Origin: Planctomycetota bacterium
Lineage (GTDB): Bacteria; Planctomycetota; GCA-002687715; DRQF01
NCBI GenBank assembly: GCA_020639295.1
Contig: JACKGY010000013.1
Span: 1 to 64,000, forward strand
Reading direction: 5' to 3'
DNA: 64,000 bases
Below, piece by piece: positions 41,887-51,865 of the stretch (the stretch's first letter is position 1; every line of letters starts with the position of its first letter). The notes under the pieces were generated by a model. The model searched no databases. It was not told the origin of the DNA and saw nothing but the letters and a program-made list of their open reading frames with translations. A program made the position numbers and the translations under genes.

Positions 41887-43878
41887 GTGACCAAGGCGCA
41901 GTCCCTCGTCCTCGTGACCCTGTTCGTCCTGGTGGGCGTCGTCGTGCTTCTCGTGAAGGGGGAGCCGGTCGGTGAAGGGCTGGGCTCGCCCCCGGCCGCC
42001 GGCGGCCATGGTCTCGACCGCGATCGAGGCGGTCGGAGCCGGGTCGGTCGCCGAGCCGTCGATCAGGCTCCGTCGCCCTCGGCGGGCGCGACCGCGCCGA
42101 GCGGGGCCGTGGTGGCCGATCTCCTCCAGCGTTTCCAGCCGTCCCCCCCGGCTGCCGACGAGGACCTTCTCCGCCTGCGGATCCGGCCGGAACCGCCACC
42201 GGATGCGCTCCGGAACCTCGGCGTCGAGGTCATCGGCTCGAGCGCGCCGGAGGGCAGCTGGCTGCTGGTCGGCCGCGGCGTCACGGAGGGCGTCCTGGAA
42301 TTGCGCCTGCGGCCGCCCCTGGTCGTCGGTCCGGAGGCCGGCTTCGACCTCGTCCTCGACGCGCCGACCTCGTTGCCGGAACGCCTTCACCTCGCGGCCG
42401 ACGAGGCGACCCGGTCGCCGACGGGGACGCGGCTCTGGGAGCGGACCCTGGAGCTGACGCCCGCCCGGTTGCTTCGCGGTCGTGTCGTCGAGCCGGATGG
42501 CCGGCCGGCGCGGGATTGTCCGGTCGCGCTGAACGACCTGACCGGCGAGGAGGTCGGCCGCGCGCCGCTGGATCGGACGCGCAGCGGGGTCGACGGGAGC
42601 TTCGAGCTGCGTGCCGCCGTCGACCGCGTCGCGCTGATCACCGCCTGCCGCGAGGACGGGCCGCCGGCCTGGTTGATCCATCGCCCGGGCGAGGCCGGGG
42701 CGCTCGCCGACCTCGTCCTCGAGCCCGGCCTCTCGATCGCCGGGCGGATCGTCCTGGATGGGGCCGGGGACCATCGCGTCCGCCTCGCCTGCGACCGCCT
42801 CCAGGCGGGCACCCAGATCGGCCATCCGGCTCGACCTCTCGCCTATGCGGCGGGCCGCGTGACCACCGCGGCGGCCAGGGTCGAGACCGCCGACCTCCGG
42901 TTTTGCTTCTCCGGCCTCGGCCCCGGCGACTACCGGTTGTCGCTGGACGCGATCGACGGCGCCTCGTGCACGCCGGAGCTGCGCGAGTCCGTCTCCGCGC
43001 GCGTTCGCGCGCCGGCCGATGGTCTGGTGCTCGGTGTCGAGGCCTGTCGGCTGGAGTTCCTCGTCCGCGCCGCCGGCCGTCCGCTGGGCCAGGCCGGTCT
43101 CCGCCTGACCACGGAACTCGGGACCCGACTGGTGACCGATGACGAGGGCAGGGCAGGGGCCTGGGCCGCGCGCGACCAGCCCTTCGAGGTGGCCGTCGCC
43201 GCGCCCGGATTCGAGGCGTCCGGTCTGAAGGGCTTCCTGGCTCCGGACGAGGCGGCGCGCCAACTCGTCTTCGACCTCCGGCCCGATCGTCGCTCGGCCG
43301 CGCTCGAGGTCGAGCTGACGGTCGATGGCGACCGGCCGCCCGACGCGATGACCGCCGTCCTGGCCGAACCCTCGCGGCCCGATCGACCGCTCCACGTCCG
43401 CAGCGCCCGAGTGGACGACGACGGCGTCTACCGCTTTTCCGGCCTGCCGACGGGGCGCTGGTCGCTACGACTTCGCGCGGGGACCGAGTGGGCGCGCGCG
43501 GGCTTCCTCCTCGATCAGGTGCGGGAGATCGACCTGGTCAGGGCCGGCGCCAGCCTGCGCCTGGCGGTCGCGACCAGGGCGGGCGGCCGGCTGTCGATCC
43601 AGGTCCTCGGGCCCTCCGGTCGTCCGGTCCCGGCCCGCCTCGAGCTGCGTGGGCCCGACGGACTCGAACGCACGGTGTCGCTCCGACTCGGCGATGCCCA
43701 TGGCGCCGCGGTGACCACGCGCGATCTCGTGCCCGCGGGGCGGGCCGAGATCGAGGAGGCCCTTCCGGCCGGTCGCTACCAGGTCCTCGTGGTCGACGTC
43801 GAGGGACGAAGCGCCCGCAGCGAGGTCGAGGTGGAGGCCGGGCGTCGTCAGGAGCTCGAGCTGCGGTTCGGCGACTGA
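41887..43878 (+). CDS. Membrane-anchored protein with carboxypeptidase-regulatory-like repeats
   Basis: 663 residues from GTG 41887, preceded by GGAGG. An N-terminal helix (TKAQSLVLVTLFVLVGVVVL) anchors it. The rest is extracytoplasmic and beta-rich, with several carboxypeptidase-regulatory/Ig-like units, each beginning like RLLRGRVVEPDGRPARDCPV, LSIAGRIVLDGAGDHRV, CRLEFLVRAAGRPLGQAGL or GRLSIQVLGPSGRPVPARLEL, followed by a Phe-x-Phe-x-Gly-Leu strand (FCFSGLGPGDYRL, YRFSGLPTGRWSL). Such domains are structural or adhesive. The function is unknown. The next gene encodes a small protein with the same plan. Confidence 0.82.
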   Translation: MTKAQSLVLVTLFVLVGVVVLLVKGEPVGEGLGSPPAAGGHGLDRDRGGRSRVGRRAVDQAPSPSAGATAPSGAVVADLLQRFQPSPPAADEDLLRLRIRPEPPPDALRNLGVEVIGSSAPEGSWLLVGRGVTEGVLELRLRPPLVVGPEAGFDLVLDAPTSLPERLHLAADEATRSPTGTRLWERTLELTPARLLRGRVVEPDGRPARDCPVALNDLTGEEVGRAPLDRTRSGVDGSFELRAAVDRVALITACREDGPPAWLIHRPGEAGALADLVLEPGLSIAGRIVLDGAGDHRVRLACDRLQAGTQIGHPARPLAYAAGRVTTAAARVETADLRFCFSGLGPGDYRLSLDAIDGASCTPELRESVSARVRAPADGLVLGVEACRLEFLVRAAGRPLGQAGLRLTTELGTRLVTDDEGRAGAWAARDQPFEVAVAAPGFEASGLKGFLAPDEAARQLVFDLRPDRRSAALEVELTVDGDRPPDAMTAVLAEPSRPDRPLHVRSARVDDDGVYRFSGLPTGRWSLRLRAGTEWARAGFLLDQVREIDLVRAGASLRLAVATRAGGRLSIQVLGPSGRPVPARLELRGPDGLERTVSLRLGDAHGAAVTTRDLVPAGRAEIEEALPAGRYQVLVVDVEGRSARSEVEVEAGRRQELELRFGD

Positions 43879-43964
43879 AGGTCCGGGCCCCAACGGGCGA
43901 CCCGCGTCGCCTCCATGGAGGCGCCGAGCGCGGCCGGTTAGACTCGGCCGGAGTTCGTCACCCG

Positions 43965-44381
43965 ATGCCCAAGGCCCTCATCGTCCTCACCGTTCTCGTC
44001 CTCATCCTCGGCATCTGGCTGGTGAAGGGGCAGGGCGGTGACTTCGACCGCTTCGGCGCCCAGCGCCAGCGCAAGCTGGCCGCCCAGAAGGAGCGCGCCG
44101 ACGAGGCCCGGGACGAGGTCCTGATCCAAGGCCGGCTCCTCGACCCGGACGGCCGACCGCTCCCGGATCTCCTGGTGGAGCTGGGCGGCCTCGATGGCGC
44201 CGCCGGCGCGGCCTTCGTCGCCGAGTTCCAGGCGCGGAGCGACGACAAGGGCCGTTTCCGCTTCCCGGTGCCGACCCCGGCAGCCCGCCGGCTGCGGGTC
44301 ACCGGTCGAGGCGGCGAGCAGCAGGTCTTCGAGGGGATCCTCCCCAGCACCAATCTCGATCTTCGCGTCGCGCGGCCCTGA
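43965..44381 (+). CDS. Small membrane-anchored carboxypeptidase-regulatory-like protein
   Basis: 138 residues. The N-terminal anchor MPKALIVLTVLVLILGIWLV is followed by a short charged helix and a single Ig-like unit: LIQGRLLDPDGRPLPDLLVE, then RSDDKGRFRFPVPTPA and RRLRVTGRGG. It has the same anchor-plus-repeat design as the preceding 663-residue protein, 86 bases upstream, and may be a partner or paralogue. The start at 43965 was chosen because it begins the anchor. Confidence 0.78.
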   Translation: MPKALIVLTVLVLILGIWLVKGQGGDFDRFGAQRQRKLAAQKERADEARDEVLIQGRLLDPDGRPLPDLLVELGGLDGAAGAAFVAEFQARSDDKGRFRFPVPTPAARRLRVTGRGGEQQVFEGILPSTNLDLRVARP

Positions 44382-44456
44382 GCCGGGCTCCCTGGTCGTT
44401 TCCCGGCGTGCCTCCTGTTATGGTCCGCGGCCCCGAAGCCGGACCGAGGATCCCGA

Positions 44457-46055
<1,599 letters not shown>

Positions 46056-46088
46056 GCCGAGGTCCCCGTCCGGGGATAGCCTGCGGCG

Positions 46089-46871
46089 ATGAGCGAGGAA
46101 GTCCGGATCGCGGCGGCTCAGATCGCGGTGGGTCGGGGTGAGGTCGACCTGAACCTCGGCCGCCATCTCGAGCTGATGGCGGTGGCCGCCGACGAGGGCG
46201 TGGACCTGCTCCTCTTCCCGGAGCTGTCCCTGACCGGCTACGAACTCGATCTCGCCGCCGAGCTGGCCTTCGCGCCGGACGATCGGCGGCTCGAGGTCCT
46301 GCGCCGGTCGGCCCGCGACCGGCGCCTCACGGTCATCGTCGGCGCCCCGATCCGGCTCGACCAGGGGCTCGTCCTCGGCGCCTTCGTGATCGGCCGGGGG
46401 GGTGACCTCGCCATCTACGGCAAGCGTCGCCTGGGCGCCTTTCCGGCGGCGGCGAATCCCGGCGGTCCGGTGCCACCCCGCGAGGATTCGGTCTTCGTCG
46501 TCGCCGCCGATCTCGATCCACGCCTCGAGCTGGGCGCGCATCGCGCGGCGCTCGCCATCTGCGCCGACATCGGCGACCCGGCCCACGCCCACCGGGCCGC
46601 GACCACGGGTGCCGATCTCTACCTGGCCTCGATGTTCCTCGTTCCGGCCGATCACGAGAGCGACGCGCGCCGCCTCGCCGGCTTCGCGCGCGAGCATCGT
46701 CTCCTCGTGCTCATGGCCAATCACGGCGCCCCGACCGGGGGCCTGCCCAGCGCCGGCCGCAGCGCGGCCTGGAGCCGCGCGGGCGATCTCCTGGCGGAGC
46801 TGCCGGCGGCGGGCGAAGGACTGGTCGTGGTCGACCCGGGCCGCGAGCGCGCCTCGTTTCGGGTCCTCTGA
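46089..46871 (+). CDS. Carbon-nitrogen hydrolase (nitrilase superfamily)
   Basis: 260 residues. The catalytic Glu-Lys-Cys triad is visible: FPELSLTGYE, AIYGKRRL and the nucleophile in AICADIGDP. The length suits an amidase, such as a carbamoylputrescine- or omega-amidase-like enzyme, with no fused domain. The substrate is unknown. The start at 46089 lies 8 bases after a GATAGC -10-like element, so the mRNA may have a very short leader. No obvious operon partner. Confidence 0.88.
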   Translation: MSEEVRIAAAQIAVGRGEVDLNLGRHLELMAVAADEGVDLLLFPELSLTGYELDLAAELAFAPDDRRLEVLRRSARDRRLTVIVGAPIRLDQGLVLGAFVIGRGGDLAIYGKRRLGAFPAAANPGGPVPPREDSVFVVAADLDPRLELGAHRAALAICADIGDPAHAHRAATTGADLYLASMFLVPADHESDARRLAGFAREHRLLVLMANHGAPTGGLPSAGRSAAWSRAGDLLAELPAAGEGLVVVDPGRERASFRVL

Positions 46872-46980
46872 TCGACGGCGATCCGGGTCGACTTTTCGGA
46901 GTTGAAAGGGGCAGGGGAGGGGCCGCCGCAGTACCCTGGTCGATCATCGGTGCCGGGAGATCCGAAGAGGAGCGTCGGCC

Positions 46981-47721
46981 ATGCATCCTGCCTTCAGCCA
47001 GATCGACCATCGGCCCTGGCCGCTCCCCGAGCGGCGCTGGAACTGGCGTCAGACCTGGCTCGATCTGCTCTTCGCGCACTGGGAGGTGCCCGCCGCGCTG
47101 TTGCGGCCGTTGATCCCGGCCGGTCTCGAGCTGCAGGCCTTCGAGGGCCGGCACTACATCGCGGTCGTGCCCTTCCGCATGGAAGGCGTCAGCCCGCGTG
47201 GCCTGCCGGACCTGCCCGGGATCTCGGCCTTCCCCGAACTCAACGTGCGCAGCTACGTCACCTGCCGGGGCAAGCCGGGGGTCTGGTTCTTCAGCCTCGA
47301 CGCCGCCCGCCGCCTGGCGGTCTGGGCGGCGCGGCGCTTCTTCCACCTGCCCTACTACTTCGCCGCGATGCGCCTGGAGGAGAAGGACGGGGTGATCGAC
47401 TACCACTCCCGACGTCGTCACGAGCCTCGGGGCGCCGATCTCGAGGCCCGTTACCGGCCGACCTCGGCGCCCTACCTGGCCGAGAAGGGCAGCCTCGAGC
47501 ACTGGCTGACCGAGCGCTATTGCCTCTTCGCCGCGTCGCCGGACGGACAGCTCCACTGCGGCGAGATCCATCATCTACCCTGGCCCCTGCAAAAGGCGGA
47601 GGCCGAGTTCGCTCGCAACACCATGACCGCCCCCTTCGACATCCCGCTCCTGGGGGAACCGATCCTGCACTTCGCCCGGAGGATCGAGGTGGCGGTCTGG
47701 TCGCTCGCCCCGGTCGACTGA
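46981..47721 (+). CDS. DUF2071 (YqjF-like) protein
   Basis: 246 residues. The family pattern is clear: QTWLDLLFAHWEVPAALLRPLIPAGLELQ at the N-terminus, YIAVVPFRMEGV, FPELNVRSYVTCRGKPGVWFFSLDA, and the LTERYCLFAASPDGQLHCGEIHHLPWPLQ block. The fold is acetoacetate-decarboxylase-like; Bacillus YqjF members are uncharacterised. Cytosolic, with no membrane segment. The function is unknown. Confidence 0.9.
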   Translation: MHPAFSQIDHRPWPLPERRWNWRQTWLDLLFAHWEVPAALLRPLIPAGLELQAFEGRHYIAVVPFRMEGVSPRGLPDLPGISAFPELNVRSYVTCRGKPGVWFFSLDAARRLAVWAARRFFHLPYYFAAMRLEEKDGVIDYHSRRRHEPRGADLEARYRPTSAPYLAEKGSLEHWLTERYCLFAASPDGQLHCGEIHHLPWPLQKAEAEFARNTMTAPFDIPLLGEPILHFARRIEVAVWSLAPVD

Positions 47722-47994
47722 GGGCCCCGCGACCTCTTGTCGCGATTGGCGACTGGCCGGCGCAGCTTTAAAGTGGCACCATTGTGCAAGCGTCTCGATT
47801 CGAGCCTGGTCATCCGGCTCGATCGAGATCGACGCGCTGGCGCCGGAGGCCAGGGCTGGATCCTGGCTCCAGGCCGCGGCGGGAGACCCCAGCCGTCCCT
47901 GGCGACGCCTTTCTCCCGCGGGGCGCGGACCCGAGACGAACGGGGAGAGTTCGCCCACGATGTGGGCAGGTCCGGCGAAAGGACCGTGAACGAC

Positions 47995-48240
47995 ATGAAG
48001 ATCGAGATCCTGGGCCCGGGATGCCGCGACAGTGACAACCTCTGTCGGTCGGCCCACTGGGCGGTGAGGAAGATGGGAATCGAGGCCGAGATCGTCCGGG
48101 TGGAGAATGCCCGCGAGATCATTCGACGCGGCGTCCTGATGACGCCGGCCCTGGCGATCGACGAGCGCGTCGTCTCGGTCGGCCGCGTGCTCCAGCCGGC
48201 CGACATCCAGGCCATCCTGGAATCGTCGACCCTGGTCTGA
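47995..48240 (+). CDS. Small thioredoxin-like (redox-active disulfide family) protein
   Basis: 81 residues. It matches the small TM0996/MTH895-type thioredoxin fold: MKIEILGPGC at the start, AVRKMGIEAEIVRV and LMTPALAIDERVVSVGRVL with the cis-Pro after Thr50. The usual CxxC is not intact: Cys10 is followed by Arg-Asp-Ser and the next Cys is residue 17. In many genomes this family sits with arsenic or metal-responsive genes, and here an ArsR regulator follows 147 bases downstream. ATG 47995 is used; a GTG at 47986 is also possible. Confidence 0.82.
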   Translation: MKIEILGPGCRDSDNLCRSAHWAVRKMGIEAEIVRVENAREIIRRGVLMTPALAIDERVVSVGRVLQPADIQAILESSTLV

Positions 48241-48387
48241 GGACTTCCTAGGCCCGGTCCCGGCTGGCGGCATCGACTCGAATCCGAGGGCCCGTCGAGG
48301 CGCGCCTCGTCTGGCCCGAGCTTTCGTCACCGAGGCCAAACTTCTCGGCCTTTGGTCCGCCGGCCAGGCCGACTATCATCACCCGCC

Positions 48388-48783
48388 ATGAGCGACGCGC
48401 TGGAAAAGAAGCCGAGCTGCAGCCCCCGTGAGGCGGCGAACCGCGTCGATCCCCTCGACGAGGCCCTCGACGTCGAGCTCTTCAAGGCCCTCTCCGACCC
48501 CACCCGCGCCCGGATCCTCGCCGTCCTGATCAAGTCGGGCCGACGCTGCTCGGTCACCGAGGTGGCCGAGGCCTGCCACGTCGACTTCTCGGTCGTCGCC
48601 CGTCACCTGGCCAAGCTCGCCCGCGCCGGGGCGCTCTGCTCGGCCAAGGAGGGCCGCGAGGTCTGGTACTCGCCCTGTTGTGGCGATCTCGCCATGCGCT
48701 TCCGCCGGCTCGCCGAGTCGATCGCCGTCTGGTGCCCGAACATCCCCAACGGTGGCAGCTGCGGCGGCTCGAAGCGTTCCTGA
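48388..48783 (+). CDS. ArsR-family metalloregulatory repressor
   Basis: 131 residues. Winged helix-turn-helix: LFKALSDPTRARILAVLIKS, then CSVTEVAEACHVDFSVVARHLAKLARAGAL as the recognition unit and EGREVWYSPC as the wing. Cys residues are many (11, 54, 63, 84, 97, 98, 116, 125); Cys54 and Cys63 flank the DNA-binding helix, as in thiol-metalloid sensors. An arsenite or thiol-metal ligand is likely, supported by the ArsJ gene that converges on it. TATCAT (48374-48379) lies 8 bases before the ATG, suggesting a leaderless transcript. Confidence 0.9.
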   Translation: MSDALEKKPSCSPREAANRVDPLDEALDVELFKALSDPTRARILAVLIKSGRRCSVTEVAEACHVDFSVVARHLAKLARAGALCSAKEGREVWYSPCCGDLAMRFRRLAESIAVWCPNIPNGGSCGGSKRS

Positions 48784-48950
48784 TCGCGATCCCGCGCGTC
48801 ACCCCTTCCTCAACGCGGCAGCGGGTCGACCGCGTCGACCGTCCTCCCGGCTCGAGATCCGACCAGGAATCCGCGTGGGCCCTGGCTCGGAGGTGAAGGT
48901 CGGCCCGCTCCACCATCGGCCCCGTCCTCGCTGGTGATCGCCGATTCGGC

Positions 48951-50177
48951 TCAGGCTAGAGGCGGGCCATGCCGGCGCTCGGCGAGACGAAGCCTCCAGG
49001 TGGCCAGCGCCGATGCCAGCACCAGGACGACCGCGGCCCCGAGCGCCCGACGCAGGCCGCGCCCCGGGTCGGCGGCCAGGTAGAGGCTCCCCGAGAGCAG
49101 CGTTCCCAGGAGGCGACCGAGGGCATTGGCGGCGTAGTAGAAGCCCACCCGCAGGGCGACGCGGTCGGCCTCGGCGTAGGAGACCACCAGGTAGCTGTGG
49201 ATCGCGCTGGTGGCCGCGAACACGACGCCGAAGAGTCCGAGGCCGACGATGAGACCGCCGGCCGAGACGTTCGTCCCGCCGACCAGCGCGATCACGCCGC
49301 TCAGCGGCAGGACGAGCAGGAGCGTCCAGAGCCCGAGGCGTCCCGCGCCCGGCGCCGCTCCCGAACGCCCGGCGACGAAGCCGGGCGCGGCCGCCTGAAC
49401 GAAGCCGTAGCCGACGATCCACAGGGCCAGGAAGCCGCCGACCTGCCAGAAGTCCCAGCGCAGCGCGCTGCCCAGAAAGAGCGGGAGCGCCAGGACGAAC
49501 CAGGCGTCGCGCGAGGCGAAGAGGAAGAGCCGCGCGGCGGCCAGCCAGTTGAGGCGGGCGTCGCGGGAGAAGAGGCCGGAGATCGGGACCTTGCCGCCAC
49601 TCCGCCCGGCGGCGCGCGGCAGCAGCGCCACCGCGAGCAACAGGGCGGCGGCCAGCAGGACGATCAGGAAGGCGGCCGCGTTGCCGAAGCCGACCAGCGA
49701 GAGGAGCAGGCCGCCGAGGAAGAAGCCGGCGCCCTTGAGCGCGTTCTTCGAGCCGGTGAGGATCGCCACCCAGCGCATCAGGCCGGTCTCGTCGCCGGCC
49801 GGCACGACCAGCTTGATGTAACTCTTGGCGCTCATCTTGGTCAGGTCCTTGGCGATGCCGCAGAAGGCCTGCGAGGTCATCAGCCAGGGGATGCCGAGAC
49901 GCGTGGGATCGACCAGGAGCATCGAGCAGGCGGCGATCTGCAGGCCGAGGCCGGCGAAGAGGGTCGCCTTGAGGCCGAAGCGCGCGCCCAGCCAGCCACC
50001 GAGGAGGTTGGTGACCACGCCGAAGAACTCGTAGAGCAGAAACAGCGAGGCGATCTCGAGGGCGCCGCGGCCGAGCTCGTGCAGGTGCAGCAGGACGAGC
50101 ATGCGCAGCGCGCCGTCCGAGAGCGTGAAGGCCCAGTAGGCCAGCGTCACGGTGGCGTAGTCGCGTCGCGAGTTCAT
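48951..50177 (-). CDS. arsJ: ArsJ-type organoarsenical efflux MFS transporter
   Basis: 408 residues with about 12 hydrophobic helices. The N-terminal half follows ArsJ closely: YWAFTLSDGALRMLVLLHLH, LFLLYEFFGVVTNLLGGWLG, FCGIAKDLTKMSAKSYIKL and RWVAILTGSKNALKGAGFFLGG. ArsJ exports 1-arseno-3-phosphoglycerate made by a GAPDH acting on arsenate. The dedicated gapdh gene that usually accompanies arsJ is not in the window. The ATG overlaps the miaE stop, so the two are translationally coupled. It converges with the ArsR gene, 167 bases apart. Confidence 0.88.
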   Translation of the reverse strand: MNSRRDYATVTLAYWAFTLSDGALRMLVLLHLHELGRGALEIASLFLLYEFFGVVTNLLGGWLGARFGLKATLFAGLGLQIAACSMLLVDPTRLGIPWLMTSQAFCGIAKDLTKMSAKSYIKLVVPAGDETGLMRWVAILTGSKNALKGAGFFLGGLLLSLVGFGNAAAFLIVLLAAALLLAVALLPRAAGRSGGKVPISGLFSRDARLNWLAAARLFLFASRDAWFVLALPLFLGSALRWDFWQVGGFLALWIVGYGFVQAAAPGFVAGRSGAAPGAGRLGLWTLLLVLPLSGVIALVGGTNVSAGGLIVGLGLFGVVFAATSAIHSYLVVSYAEADRVALRVGFYYAANALGRLLGTLLSGSLYLAADPGRGLRRALGAAVVLVLASALATWRLRLAERRHGPPLA

Positions 50178-50752
50178 CAGCAGTGCATGCGCGGCAGCGG
50201 CGGCGCCGTCGCGATCACCTCGGCCTCGTGGGCCGCGATCTCGGCCAGGCGAACGCGGACCTGGTCGCGCGCGAAGTAGGTCTCGGCCAGGCCGACGTAG
50301 CTGTTGTGGTGCCGGGCCTCGGAGGCGAGGAGGGAGCGATAGAGTCGGGCCAGCTCCGGGTCCTCGAGGTTCTCGGCCAGGATCTGCATGCGCTCGCAGG
50401 AGCGGGCCTCGATCAGCGCGCAGCAGAGGAGGGTGTCGAGGAGACGCTCGGGCTCGGCGGTGCGGACGATGGCCATCAGCTGGCCGGCGTAGGGGCTGGG
50501 CTTCTGCTTCCGGTAGACGATGCCGCGGCGCTCCAGGTGACCGAGCATGAGCTCGAAGTGCTGGAGTTCCTCGCGGGCGAGCTGGGAGAGCGGCTCGAGC
50601 AGCGCGCTCCGTTCCGGGTAGCGGAAGATGAGGCTGAGCGCGGTCGAGGCCGCCTTCTTCTCGCAGTGGGCGTGGTCGAGCAGGATCTCGTCGAGATCGG
50701 CGAGACTCCGGGCCAGCCAGGCGGGCGAACTCTGCGAGGCGAGATTCAGCAT
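50177..50752 (-). CDS. miaE: tRNA-(ms2io6A)-hydroxylase
   Basis: 191 residues. Ferritin-like diiron monooxygenase that hydroxylates the isopentenyl group of 2-methylthio-N6-isopentenyladenosine at tRNA position 37. Diiron ligand helices are visible: LLDHAHCEKKAASTALSLIF, REELQHFELMLGHL, EARSCERMQILAENL and ASEARHHNSYVGLAE. MiaE usually begins just before the SLADLDEILLDHAHCEKKAA block, supporting ATG 50752. Overlaps arsJ by one base (TGATG). Confidence 0.93.
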   Translation of the reverse strand: MLNLASQSSPAWLARSLADLDEILLDHAHCEKKAASTALSLIFRYPERSALLEPLSQLAREELQHFELMLGHLERRGIVYRKQKPSPYAGQLMAIVRTAEPERLLDTLLCCALIEARSCERMQILAENLEDPELARLYRSLLASEARHHNSYVGLAETYFARDQVRVRLAEIAAHEAEVIATAPPLPRMHC

Positions 50753-50947
50753 GCCCGCGACGATAGCCGCCCCGGCCGCCATGGCCAAGCCGCGGCCGCG
50801 GCCGGCGCTGGCGCGGCCAACCCGACCGGATCCCGGCGGGGTCACGACCTGGCCGCCCGCGTCGGACCGACGCTGGCCTCGCGTCATCGGGCGCGCTAAC
50901 CTGCCGGGCCGCCGCCAGGCTGGCCATATCGTTTTCCGGAGCCGACC

Positions 50948-51526
50948 ATGAAGCAGTCCATCATTCTCGTCCTCGTCGCCTTCCTCCTCAGCGCCTGCGG
51001 CCAGAAGCCCGTGGCCTCCGAGGCCGGTCAGCCCGCCGGCCAGAACGCCGCCAAGACCGGGGACGAGGTCGATCAGGCGCCGGCCATGGGCGCGCCGAGC
51101 TTCAAGAGCCAGACCGGCTGGACGGAGGAGCAGGTCACCAGCAACATGCGGATCGCGCAGTTCCGTCTGCCCAAGGTCGAGGGTGACGCCGAGGATGCCG
51201 AGGTCGTCGTCTTCTGGTTCAACGGCGACGGCGGCGGGGTCGACAACAACCTCAACCGCTGGGAGACGCAATTCGCCGATGCCGAGGGTGGCCCGGTGCC
51301 CAGCAAGCGCAGCAACTTCATGGTGAAGGGCCGCCGCATCGATCTGATCGAGCTGGAAGGCACCTGGGCTGGCAGCATGGGCAAGGGTGCCGGCCCCGGC
51401 AAGGCGATGGTGGGCGCGGTGATCGAGAACGAGAAGGGCCTCTACTTCGCCCGTCTCGTCGGTCCGGCCAAGACCGTCTTCCACTGGCAGCCCAGCTACA
51501 TGAGCTTCCTGAAGTCGGTCTACTGA
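50948..51526 (+). CDS. Lipoprotein, family not identified
   Basis: 192 residues. The lipobox is LSAC (Cys17) after MKQSIILVLVAFLLSAC. About 30 low-complexity residues (Ala, Gly, Gln) lead to a beta-rich domain: NMRIAQFRLPKVEGDAEDAE, VVVFWFNGDGGGVDNNLNRW, RRIDLIELEGTW and ENEKGLYFARLVGPAKTVFH. It resembles exported proteins of unknown function known from planctomycetes and other environmental bacteria, but I cannot name the family. It is divergent from miaE, with a -10-like TATCGT near 50927. Confidence 0.82.
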   Translation: MKQSIILVLVAFLLSACGQKPVASEAGQPAGQNAAKTGDEVDQAPAMGAPSFKSQTGWTEEQVTSNMRIAQFRLPKVEGDAEDAEVVVFWFNGDGGGVDNNLNRWETQFADAEGGPVPSKRSNFMVKGRRIDLIELEGTWAGSMGKGAGPGKAMVGAVIENEKGLYFARLVGPAKTVFHWQPSYMSFLKSVY

Positions 51527-51562
51527 TCGGCGGACGAGATCAGCTGTTCCGTCGTCCTTGCC

Positions 51563-51850
51563 GGCCGGCGCTCCGGAGCGCGGAGCGCCTGCCGGCCTAG
51601 TTCTCTTCGCCCGTGGTTCGTGGTCTTGCCACGACGATGGCCATGCTTGACGTCATCGACGATTCGAACGCGATCGGCGTCTAGGCCGGCTAGGCAGCCG
51701 GCGCTCCGGAGCGCCAGCCGCTGGCTGGCTTAGAGTTTCTCGCCGTGCAGTCGTCGAGCCTCGGATGCGTAGCCGGCGCTCCGGAGCGCCAGCCGCTGGC
51801 TGGCCCATAGTCCTCGCCGTGGAGTCGTCGAACCTCGGATGCGTAGCCGA
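51563..51850. repeat. 75-bp tandem repeats with internal palindromes
   Basis: Two near-identical units of about 75 bp start at 51697 and 51772, and a partial third begins at 51846. A shorter related copy lies at 51563-51590. Each full unit begins with GCCGGCGCTCCGGAGCGCC, which contains the perfect palindrome GGCGCTCCGGAGCGCC, then AGCCGCTGGCTGGC, then a less structured tail ending CCTCGGATGCG. The 339-base gap 51527-51865 consists mostly of this material and holds no convincing gene. The start of the window carries a related sequence, so the element is dispersed. Confidence 0.8.
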
Positions 51851-51865
51851 CGCTGCGCGGTCTGC

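Noticed and set aside
47940..47995. A possible SRP or other small RNA before the thioredoxin-like gene (AGGTCCGGCGAAAGGACC)
   Set aside because: The core bears a superficial resemblance to the SRP S-domain, but the GGAAG/AGCAGCC apical elements are missing and no extended stem is seen.
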